NCBI GenBank assembly: GCA_013330355.1
Contig: DUIM01000159.1
Location: 1 to 5,511, forward strand
Length of the DNA: 5,511 bases
Reading direction: 5' to 3'
Origin: Methanosarcinales archaeon
Lineage (GTDB): Archaea > Halobacteriota > Methanosarcinia > Methanosarcinales > Methanocomedenaceae
Part shown: positions 1 to 5,473 of the stretch, in pieces
Position numbering within the stretch: the first letter of the stretch is position 1
How the letters are laid out: the number at the start of each line of letters is the position of its first letter
Program-made: the position numbers and the translations under genes
The notes under the pieces: generated by a model
Database searches by the model: none
Told to the model about the DNA's origin: nothing
What the model saw: the letters and a program-made list of their open reading frames with translations, nothing else

Positions 1-160
1 CGTAAATCTCACTGCTGTCCCCAACCAGTACCACTTCTGCGAACTCACCTGCCAGAGCCGCACTGTGCAGGAGTTTAGGACTTACGCTGCCCAACCCCAA
101 GGCAACACGGGCATGGTTCTCCACCGCCTTTTTCTCAATGCTTGAGATTATTTCGCTCAT
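1..160 (-). CDS. Phosphotransacetylase-like protein, possibly methanogenesis marker protein 4 (5' part only)
   Basis: Reading the minus strand from the ATG at 160-158, 53 codons are open to the window edge, so only the N-terminus is present. The peptide begins MSEIISSIEKKAVENHARVA and continues through a Gly-rich turn (LGLGS) to AALAGEFAEVVLVGDSSEIY. An N-terminal helix, then an A-R-V-A strand, then an A-E-V-x-L-V-G-D strand is the pattern of phosphotransacetylase/PlsX-like folds. Among archaea, methanogenesis marker protein 4 (TIGR03270, function unknown) has this look; a phosphate acetyl- or butyryltransferase relative is the alternative. The start is supported by GGTG at 169-166 with a 5-base spacer. 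It begins 18 bases after the pyrC stop, so it is probably in the same transcript. That the gene is real is fairly sure; the family name is tentative because the diagnostic C-terminal part is missing. Confidence 0.5.
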   Translation of the reverse strand, partial: MSEIISSIEKKAVENHARVALGLGSVSPKLLHSAALAGEFAEVVLVGDSSEIY

Positions 161-178
161 ACTCACACCATGGTATGG

Positions 179-1579
179 TTATTTTTCGTCAATACTGCAC
201 ATTGCCGCCGGCTCTTCAGTTGCCTTTTCCTCATACCCCGCACCGGGCAGGAATTTACCACGCCCTTTTTTTGCATGGATACTTTCATCCCAGATCATTT
301 CGCCCCTGGATATGGTCATTGAAGGGAATATAGCATCCATACCTTCATAGGGACTCCAGCCTGCCTTGCTGTGCAGCTTATCGGCATTAACCTTAGATAT
401 ATTTGCAGTATCCACAAGCACCAGGTCGGCATCGAAGCCTTTCCAGATAGCCCCCTTCTTCTGGTTTTTCAGTCCGAATATCATTGCAGGATTGGTGCAC
501 ATAACATCAACCATCCTGGGCAGAGGGATAAGATTTCGCCGCACCGCCAGCAACATCAGTGGCAGCATGGTCTCAACACCGGGCACACCTGCAGGTGCTG
601 ACCAGATATCTGTCTGTTTTTCTGCTTCGGTGTGGGGCGCATGGTCAGAGGCCACAACATCAATGGTGCCATCGTTCAAGCCATTCCACAGGTACTGGAG
701 ACTGCGCCTTTTACGAAGAGGTGGGTTCATCTTGCCAAGGGTGCCCAGCCGGTCGTAATCCTTATTTGACAGGAACAAGTGGTGCGGTGCAGCCTCAGCC
801 GTGACCGTGCCCCTGGAATCCCCGTAATTTCCACATTTGGCACCCCGGATGATACCAACAGCTTCCCTGGTGCTGATATGGCACAAGTGTGCATTTGCAT
901 TGAAAGCCATAACATCTTCAATAGAATTGGCAACTGCCACTGCTTCTGACAAATTAGGGCGGCTCTTTGAATAAGACTCTGGGTCCCGGTCCCCCTTTGT
1001 CAATTTGCCGTATGATTCGAGTATCTCCCGGTCTTCTGCGTGGATACATGCCAGAGCGTCCAGGTCGCGGGTGATCTGCAATGCTGCGCTCATGTGGTCG
1101 CGCTCCACAGTCATAGAACCCGTACTCTCACCAAGAAATATCTCGCCAAAGGCTGAGCAGCCTGCCTTCCACAATGAGGCAAGCTCATCCAGGTTATCCT
1201 TTACACCGGCATTGATCCCGAAATCGATTATGGATTTTGAAGAGGCAAGTTCTTGTTTTGCCTTGAAAGAGTCTTTGTCCAGCACAGGAGGTATAGTGTT
1301 GGGATGGTCTATTACTGTGGTCACTCCGCCGGCAGCAGCCGAACATGAACCTGAGTACCAGTCTTCCTTGTGGCTCATACCCGGTTCCCTGAAATGAACG
1401 TGGACATCGATAATGCCGGGGAGTACCAGCATATTCTTTGCATCGATAACAACATCGAAATCATTAAGGGGTATGATCTTTGCAATCTCTGCGACCTTGC
1501 CATCTTCAATTGCCAGCTCCGCTTCATGTATCTGGCCTTGGTAAAAGATGCGGGCGTTTTTGATTATTGTGTCAGGCAT
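179..1579 (-). CDS. pyrC: Dihydroorotase (class I, amidohydrolase superfamily)
   Basis: Cytoplasmic enzyme of de novo pyrimidine synthesis that reversibly cyclises N-carbamoyl-aspartate to dihydroorotate. The 466 residues show the family motifs in order: LPGIIDVHVHFREPG (metal ligands H60 and H62, substrate R64), the DHPNTIPP loop (91-98), H180 in CIHAED, H234 in HLCHIST, GKMNPPLR (282-289), and VASDHAPH with catalytic D312. The C-terminal part (about 370-440) rebuilds the small beta-sandwich domain (GFDADLVLVD, W-SPYEGM). Length is slightly above the usual 420-450, with a tail after residue 450 rich in E and A. Where many class I enzymes carry a carboxylated lysine (K-I-F), this one reads G-E-I-F, with E146; I recall the same in Methanosarcina enzymes. 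The start has no clear Shine-Dalgarno site, so a leaderless or short-leader mRNA is possible. An upstream in-frame start was not needed, as the N-terminus MPDTIIKNARIF matches the family start. Confidence 0.95.
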   Translation of the reverse strand: MPDTIIKNARIFYQGQIHEAELAIEDGKVAEIAKIIPLNDFDVVIDAKNMLVLPGIIDVHVHFREPGMSHKEDWYSGSCSAAAGGVTTVIDHPNTIPPVLDKDSFKAKQELASSKSIIDFGINAGVKDNLDELASLWKAGCSAFGEIFLGESTGSMTVERDHMSAALQITRDLDALACIHAEDREILESYGKLTKGDRDPESYSKSRPNLSEAVAVANSIEDVMAFNANAHLCHISTREAVGIIRGAKCGNYGDSRGTVTAEAAPHHLFLSNKDYDRLGTLGKMNPPLRKRRSLQYLWNGLNDGTIDVVASDHAPHTEAEKQTDIWSAPAGVPGVETMLPLMLLAVRRNLIPLPRMVDVMCTNPAMIFGLKNQKKGAIWKGFDADLVLVDTANISKVNADKLHSKAGWSPYEGMDAIFPSMTISRGEMIWDESIHAKKGRGKFLPGAGYEEKATEEPAAMCSIDEK

Positions 1580-1597
1580 TGTAGTTGTATATGTAAT

Positions 1598-1605
1598 TGA
1601 TATAA
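1598..1605 (-). promoter_or_regulatory. Possible TATA element for pyrC
   Basis: On the minus strand this reads TTATATCA and lies 18 bases before the pyrC ATG. Archaeal TATA boxes centre about 26-27 bases before the transcript start, so this would place initiation at or just inside the start codon, slightly too close. The TATATA cores of the tandem units at 1632-1663 are alternative boxes and would give a leader of roughly 30 bases or more. Assignment is tentative. Confidence 0.25.
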
Positions 1606-1630
1606 CATTAATCCTGATGTAAGGAGTGGC

Positions 1631-1669
1631 CTATATACAACTCCTATATACAACTCCTATATATAACTA
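1631..1669. repeat. Three tandem 13-bp units in the divergent promoter region
   Basis: CTATATACAACTC occurs perfectly at 1631-1643 and 1644-1656; a third unit, CTATATATAACTA at 1657-1669, differs at two positions. Each unit contains a TATATA core. The inner ten bases ATATACAACT recur in inverted orientation at 1583-1592, immediately before the pyrC start. The block lies between divergently transcribed pyrC and the phosphate operon. It could supply TATA boxes, act as a repeated operator for a regulator, or be simple AT-rich slippage; the sequence alone does not decide this. Confidence 0.7.
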
Positions 1670-1678
1670 TATATTTTA
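1668..1678 (+). promoter_or_regulatory. Candidate TATA box for the phosphate operon
   Basis: TATATATTTTA is a good match to the archaeal TATA consensus. Initiation about 27 bases downstream would give a leader of roughly 100 bases that includes the right arm of the 1690-1733 inverted repeat and the 1741-1755 palindrome. Two weaker AT-rich elements, near 1721-1730 and 1766-1775, would give shorter leaders. Which is used cannot be decided from the sequence. Confidence 0.3.
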
Positions 1679-1689
1679 TGTAGAAAATA

Positions 1690-1733
1690 TTTAGATACCT
1701 TGGCAGTAAACACAGGATCGAAAAATATCTAAA
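1690..1733. repeat. 8-bp inverted repeat upstream of the phosphate operon
   Basis: TTTAGATA at 1690-1697 is perfectly complementary to TATCTAAA at 1726-1733, with a 28-base spacer. The arms are AT-rich, so chance is possible, but the location between the candidate TATA box and the first gene fits a regulator site or a leader hairpin. Confidence 0.4.
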
Positions 1734-1740
1734 CCATTTT

Positions 1741-1755
1741 GTAACAAGATGTTAC
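1741..1755. promoter_or_regulatory. Palindrome GTAACA-N3-TGTTAC, possible operator
   Basis: GTAACA at 1741-1746 and TGTTAC at 1750-1755 form a perfect 6-bp inverted repeat around AGA, 41 bases before the phoU start. A short, tight dyad of this kind is typical of a site for a dimeric helix-turn-helix repressor. No regulator gene is visible in the window, so its binder is unknown. Confidence 0.4.
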
Positions 1756-1796
1756 TATGGATAAAACATATTTTGAGTATCTGACATGGTGGAAAT

Positions 1797-2459
1797 ATGG
1801 TGGATAAAACACAAACAGATGTTGATAACATAATCAGGGATATTATCCGGGATATTAAGGAGATGGGGCAGTGTACCAGGCTTTCCATTGACCGGACCGT
1901 CACTTCCCTCAAAGAACAGGAGACTGGCCTGGCAGATAAGGTCATTGAAATGAACAGGGAGATCGATGAATTCGGTGATGTTGTTGAAGATAAGTGCACC
2001 AGGACCATGACAATAAAAGTGTCACCCGCCCAGCTCAGGATGCTAAAGGGCACCCTGAAGATGATCATCGACCTCAAAAGTATAAGTGGCCTGGCAGTTG
2101 AAATTGCATACATCACCAAGGCCACTGCAGGTTCACCGCACATCAAACCACTGGTGGATATCCCAAGGATGTCTGATATCCTGCAGGAGATGCTGGACGG
2201 TAGTATTGAAGCCCTTGAAAAGCAGGATGTGGAACTGGCAAGGGATACTGCTTCCAGGGACGAGGAAGTCGATGCGCTATTCGACCAGGTCAGGCGGGAA
2301 CTCATCACTTACATGATCGAGGACCCAAAAAAGATAGCCAATGCATCACATCTTACATTTGCATCACGATACCTGGAACGTATGGGCGACCACATAAACA
2401 ACCTATGTGAAAGAGTTGTGTACATGGTAACCGGCGAAAAGCAGGACCTGAACAAATGA
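1797..2459 (+). CDS. phoU: PhoU-family phosphate regulatory protein
   Basis: A 220-residue, all-helical cytoplasmic protein with the two PhoU repeats of the classical family (about 10-110 and 120-215), matching the usual length of 215-240. PhoU proteins bind metal clusters and in bacteria damp phosphate transport and signalling by contact with the transporter and a sensor kinase. The second repeat has intact motifs: DEEVD (155-159) and RYLERMGDHINNL (191-203). The first has EMNREIDEFGD (51-61) and SPAQLRMLKGTLKMIIDL (76-93), but the place of the usual E-R-I-G-D is K-S-I-S-G (94-98), so that half probably lacks part of its metal site. The start is chosen from GGTGG at 1788-1792, four bases before the ATG; the ATG at 1786 is out of frame. 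It heads the operon, nine bases before the PiT gene. Pairing with PiT rather than a Pst ABC transporter suggests it regulates the permease; that is inference. Confidence 0.88.
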   Translation: MVDKTQTDVDNIIRDIIRDIKEMGQCTRLSIDRTVTSLKEQETGLADKVIEMNREIDEFGDVVEDKCTRTMTIKVSPAQLRMLKGTLKMIIDLKSISGLAVEIAYITKATAGSPHIKPLVDIPRMSDILQEMLDGSIEALEKQDVELARDTASRDEEVDALFDQVRRELITYMIEDPKKIANASHLTFASRYLERMGDHINNLCERVVYMVTGEKQDLNK

Positions 2460-2468
2460 GGTAAAGAG

Positions 2469-3509
2469 ATGGATATTTTCGATCCGATCATACTGTTAGT
2501 GTTATTGGCTGGTCTGTATATGGCATGGAATATCGGTGCCAACGACCTGGCCAATTCAATGGGCACTTCGGTTGGTACTGGTGCATTATCGCTCAAACAG
2601 GTAGTAATTATAGCAGGCACACTTGAACTGGTCGGTGCGCTTGCATTCGGCGACAGGGTCACAACCAAGATCGCAAAGGGTATTGTACCCATTGAAGATA
2701 TTATAAGTGTTGACCCGAACATTGTAATAATCGGTTCCCTGGCGGCAATACTTGCTGCCGGTTTCTGGATCACTTTTGCCACCTTCTACCATATGCCCGT
2801 TTCAACGACCCATGCAATCGTGGGCGCAGTAACAGGTTTTGGACTGGTTGCTACCTTGTTTGTTGATACATTCACTATTGACCAGATACAATGGGTCGTT
2901 CTGGGAAAGATCGTATTTTCCTGGATCACATCTCCACTTATCGGGGCCTTGCTGGCATTTATCATATTCACAATTATACGTATTTTCCTGCTGGCACGTG
3001 TTGATGACCCCTACAAGCTGGAAAAGAAATTCGGGTACCTCCAGATACTGTCTGCCTGTTTTGTTGCACTTGCCCACGGATCAAATGATGTTGCCAATGC
3101 CATAGGCCCGCTGTCTGCAGCCCTGTCTGCTGCCAACATTACCGAGTACGGCGTCATTCCGGTATGGGTACTGGCCATCGGCGGTATCGGCATCGTGATC
3201 GGTCTTGGGACCTGGGGCTGGAAGGTTATTGAAACAGTCGGCAGCAGCATAACTGAGCTGACGCCCACAAGGGGTTTTTCAGCCGAGTTTGCCACGGCTG
3301 TGGTAGTCTTCGCTCATTCCTACAGTTCATTACCAATATCCACTACCCATACCCTGGTTGGGGCAGTTGTGGGTGTGGGACTGGCAGGTGGTCTTGCGGC
3401 GGTTGATTTAAGTGTTATAAAGAAAATAATTGTATCCTGGGTAATCACGGTGCCAGTGGCCGCCCTGACATCCGGGTTAATATTTGTAATATTAATGAAG
3501 GTGCTATAA
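2469..3509 (+). CDS. PiT-family inorganic phosphate permease
   Basis: Integral membrane secondary transporter of inorganic phosphate; family members couple uptake to H+ or Na+, and bacterial ones take up neutral metal-phosphate. The 346 residues show the inverted two-repeat architecture: [14 protein letters not shown] (23-36) with PVSTTH (110-115) in the first half, and [14 protein letters not shown] (202-215) with PISTTH (289-294) in the second. The two G-x-N-D-x-A-N signatures and two P-x-S-T-T-H motifs are all intact. About ten hydrophobic segments are visible, with only a short charged loop (about 176-189, [14 protein letters not shown]) between halves, so this is the compact form without the large central loop of E. 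coli PitA (about 500 residues). GAGGT at 2458-2462, overlapping the phoU stop, sits six bases before the ATG. The stop overlaps the next start by one base. The coupling ion cannot be read from sequence. Confidence 0.95.
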   Translation: MDIFDPIILLVLLAGLYMAWNIGANDLANSMGTSVGTGALSLKQVVIIAGTLELVGALAFGDRVTTKIAKGIVPIEDIISVDPNIVIIGSLAAILAAGFWITFATFYHMPVSTTHAIVGAVTGFGLVATLFVDTFTIDQIQWVVLGKIVFSWITSPLIGALLAFIIFTIIRIFLLARVDDPYKLEKKFGYLQILSACFVALAHGSNDVANAIGPLSAALSAANITEYGVIPVWVLAIGGIGIVIGLGTWGWKVIETVGSSITELTPTRGFSAEFATAVVVFAHSYSSLPISTTHTLVGAVVGVGLAGGLAAVDLSVIKKIIVSWVITVPVAALTSGLIFVILMKVL

Positions 3510-4198
3510 TGCCAATTGAGTATATTCGTTCTGTTCTTGGAATCTTCGGGGAATCACCCTTCAAACCGGTTCATACCCATGCAGAGAAGGGAGGGCAGGC
3601 TGTACAAAAGCTGCAGGAATCGGTAAAAGCCTACTGCAAAGGCGATTATATGGCGGTGCATACATTTGACTCTGAAATATCTGCTATAGAGTATGAGGCT
3701 GATATAATCAAACAGACCATACGTAAGCTCATACCCAGTTCCATGATGCTGCCGGTAGACTCTAATGACCTGCTCTCTTTTTTGAAACCCCAGGACTCGA
3801 TCGCAGATAATGCCCATCATACTGCCCACTGGCTTACCCTGAGGGAGACTGAACTCCAGCCTGAGATCAAGGAAGGGGTGCTGGAGTTGATGGAGCGTAT
3901 TGTCAAGACGGTTGATGCCTATGAGGATATGGTGGATGATATTGCCAAACTCCTTGAAACATCTTTCAGTAAAAAGGAAATAAAAAGGATACTCAAGAAG
4001 GTCCCTATAGTCGAGGAACTGGAACATGAAACAGATATTACCAAAAAACAACTCCAGGCCACGGTCTTCAAATACGAGGAAGAACTTGGCGGTGTGGGCG
4101 TGTTCTATTTGATAAGTCTGCTGCGGGATATGGGCAACATTGCTGACAGTGCCAGTAAGGCGGCAGACCGCCTCAGGACGATGATCTTACGAAGATGA
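3509..4198 (+). CDS. DUF47 / PhoU_div family protein (PiT accessory protein)
   Basis: A 229-residue helical protein of the DUF47 family (PF01865, TIGR00153), distant from classical PhoU and commonly found next to PiT transporters, where it is presumed to modulate transport. Diagnostic features are the N-terminal F-G-E-S-P-F-K-P (13-20), the first-half acidic motif E61-x-E63-A-D65 with DSIADNAHH (96-104), and the second-half E172-x-E174-x-D176 with RDMGNIADSASKAADRL (206-222). These acidic pairs are the likely metal-cluster ligands. Length matches the family (about 210-230). There is no signal peptide or membrane segment. Its ATG shares one base with the PiT stop (TAATG), and GAAGGTG at 3497-3503 lies inside the end of the PiT gene, so it is translated in step with the permease. 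Its stop overlaps the next start as ATGA. Family assignment is firm; the exact regulatory role is not established. Confidence 0.9.
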   Translation: MPIEYIRSVLGIFGESPFKPVHTHAEKGGQAVQKLQESVKAYCKGDYMAVHTFDSEISAIEYEADIIKQTIRKLIPSSMMLPVDSNDLLSFLKPQDSIADNAHHTAHWLTLRETELQPEIKEGVLELMERIVKTVDAYEDMVDDIAKLLETSFSKKEIKRILKKVPIVEELEHETDITKKQLQATVFKYEEELGGVGVFYLISLLRDMGNIADSASKAADRLRTMILRR

Positions 4199-5130
4199 AT
4201 GGAAAAATAAATTATTTAACTGAATTTGAGCCGGCCTACCTGGAACTGGTCAATAGTGGTGAGATAGACAACCGTATCGAAACGCTTTATTCAAAACTGG
4301 AGCAGTGTGATATCTGTCCAAGGAATTGCGGTGTGAACAGGCTTGATGGTGAGATCGGGTACTGCCAGGCCGGAACTGACATGGTGGTGTCCTCGGTCCA
4401 GCCCCATTTCTGGGAGGAAGCTCCCCTTGCTGGAATTGGAGGTTCGGGTACTGTGTTCCTTGCCAATTGTAATCTGCGATGTGTGTACTGCCAGAATTAT
4501 GATATCAGCCATGAAGGAAAAGGTAATTCAATCACAGAAGAACAACTGGCAGACAGCATGCTCTGGCTCCAGCGTATCGGATGCCACAATATCAATCTTG
4601 TTACTCCTACGCATTACACACCCCATCTTGTAAAGGCTGTGGCTATTGCAGCCAGAAAGGGTTTGAGACTGCCTGTTGTGTATAATTGCAGCGGTTACGA
4701 GAATGTTGAGACCCTGGAACTGCTTGACGGTATTGTGGATATTTACATGCCTGATATCAAGTATGGAGGCACTGAGAGTGCGAAACTGTACAGCGATGCC
4801 CCTGATTATTTCGAAGTGTGCAAACAGGCGGTGCGTGAGATGCACAGGCAGGTGGGCGATCTTGTGATCGATCGGACTATTGCCTTGCACGGGCTGCTGA
4901 TACGCCACCTGGTACTTCCCAATAACGGGGCAGATAGCCTGCAGGTGCTGGAGTTCATTGCAAATGAAATATCAAGAGAGAGCTATGTGAATATTATGTC
5001 CCAGTACAGGCCCGCATATCGTGCATTGGAATTCGAGGGGATTGACAGGTCTGTATATATTGAGGAATATTACAATGTGTTGGATATGGCCAGGGGCCTG
5101 GGACTGCGTAGGGGATTCCCTAACGAGTAA
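4195..5130 (+). CDS. PflX-like radical SAM protein (COG1313), substrate unknown
   Basis: A 311-residue radical SAM enzyme resembling the PflX group of uncharacterised PFL-activase-like proteins. CNLRCVYC (92-99) is the canonical C-x3-C-x2-C that binds the SAM-cleaving [4Fe-4S] cluster, followed by QN. Ahead of it is a second cysteine set, CDICPRNCGVNR (38-49) with C57 in GEIGYC, typical of the group and able to hold another cluster or zinc. Other group landmarks are GGSGTVFLANCNL, NLVTPTHYTP (about 133-142), YNCSGYE (162-168), DIYMPDIKYG and the C-terminal VNIMSQYRPAYRA. Members are called pyruvate formate-lyase activating enzyme-like, but no glycyl-radical enzyme is visible here, so that name should not be taken as function. 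The start overlaps the DUF47 stop as ATGA; no strong ribosome site of its own is seen, which suggests translational coupling. Near-complete length; no frameshift. Confidence 0.92.
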   Translation: MNGKINYLTEFEPAYLELVNSGEIDNRIETLYSKLEQCDICPRNCGVNRLDGEIGYCQAGTDMVVSSVQPHFWEEAPLAGIGGSGTVFLANCNLRCVYCQNYDISHEGKGNSITEEQLADSMLWLQRIGCHNINLVTPTHYTPHLVKAVAIAARKGLRLPVVYNCSGYENVETLELLDGIVDIYMPDIKYGGTESAKLYSDAPDYFEVCKQAVREMHRQVGDLVIDRTIALHGLLIRHLVLPNNGADSLQVLEFIANEISRESYVNIMSQYRPAYRALEFEGIDRSVYIEEYYNVLDMARGLGLRRGFPNE

Positions 5131-5162
5131 ACTTATCTGGCAGGGACGTATCCAGGACATTG

Positions 5163-5194
5163 TCCTTTATTTACGTGTATCTGCGGTTATTTTT
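5163..5194 (+). terminator. Possible T-rich archaeal terminator after the operon
   Basis: Starting 33 bases after the radical SAM stop, the plus strand has CCTTTATTTA and then GGTTATTTTT with five T in a row. Archaeal termination often uses short U-tracts without a hairpin, and the position fits the end of the four-gene operon. The tract is short, so the call is weak. Confidence 0.3.
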
Positions 5195-5423
5195 AAAGAT
5201 TCCAGCCCCCCTTTATTCCTTCGCTCTCCTGCACCCTGCTATCTCCACTCCCCTGCGCTGCGCTGCCCCGTCGCCAGAAACGGAGCACCAGAGTCACTCG
5301 ATATATCTCCTTTAATTCGTGTGAACCTTGATATCCCCGTCCGCTATGGTGTTCTTTGCCTTGTGGATCGGATCATCCGCGGGTTTGGGCGAAACTCTGA
5401 TTTGCACGTTGGCATCGAAGGTT

Positions 5424-5461
5424 TTATGTAATAATATGTTATGGCATATAACAAAACATAA
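5424..5461. promoter_or_regulatory. Nested inverted repeats before the last gene, possible operator/promoter
   Basis: TGTTAT (5437-5442) and ATAACA (5448-5453) form a 6-bp dyad around GGCAT. An outer pair, TTATGT (5424-5429) and ACATAA (5456-5461), encloses it asymmetrically. The TTTTATGTAATAATATG stretch contains TATA-like sequence, so a promoter overlapping an operator is plausible, 20 bases before the ATG at 5474. AT-richness makes some of this symmetry expected by chance. Confidence 0.35.
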
Positions 5462-5473
5462 TGAGTGATAACA

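Larger units (their letters stand above)
5131..5473. other. 343-base intergenic region without a convincing gene
   Basis: Between the radical SAM stop and the next start I find no well-supported gene. It holds, in order: a T-rich tract; a C/T-rich block (55 of the 70 bases at 5201-5270 are C or T by hand count) with a GCGCT repeat near 5255; a GATATATC element at 5300-5307; and an AT-rich promoter-like end. A plus-strand frame runs through from inside the radical SAM gene to 5431, but it has no start of its own outside that gene and its composition (many P, S, L, R) follows the pyrimidine skew. Two minus-strand mini-frames (5312-5407 and 5193-5297) are treated as findings only. No tRNA, C/D-box pair or strong hairpin was recognised. 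Confidence 0.6.

Noticed and set aside
1631..1669. Tandem 13-bp units as a CRISPR array
   Set aside because: The units are adjoining with no spacers, far shorter than CRISPR repeats, and no cas gene is present.
1691..2308. 205-codon minus-strand frame opposite phoU
   Set aside because: It is antisense to a clear PhoU gene; its S/I/L-rich sequence is what the reverse of acidic helical coding sequence gives, and no motif or ribosome site was seen.
2309..2782. 157-codon minus-strand frame opposite phoU and the permease
   Set aside because: It overlaps two well-supported genes on the other strand and shows no family features.
3554..4051. 165-codon minus-strand frame opposite the DUF47 gene
   Set aside because: Antisense shadow of a gene with strong family motifs; aromatic-rich and without a recognisable domain.
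4195..5130. Naming the radical SAM protein as a true pyruvate formate-lyase activase or as AmrS (AmmeMemoRadiSam)
   Set aside because: The N-terminal CPRNCGVNR motif and C-terminal NIMSQYRP fit the uncharacterised PflX group better; no glycyl-radical enzyme, AmmeMemoRadiSam partner or MEMO gene is visible in the window.
5021..5431. 136-codon plus-strand frame overlapping the end of the radical SAM gene and the intergenic region
   Set aside because: Its start is inside the radical SAM gene in another frame, the part over that gene is a shadow, and the rest is a P/S/L/R-rich product of the pyrimidine skew without any recognisable motif.
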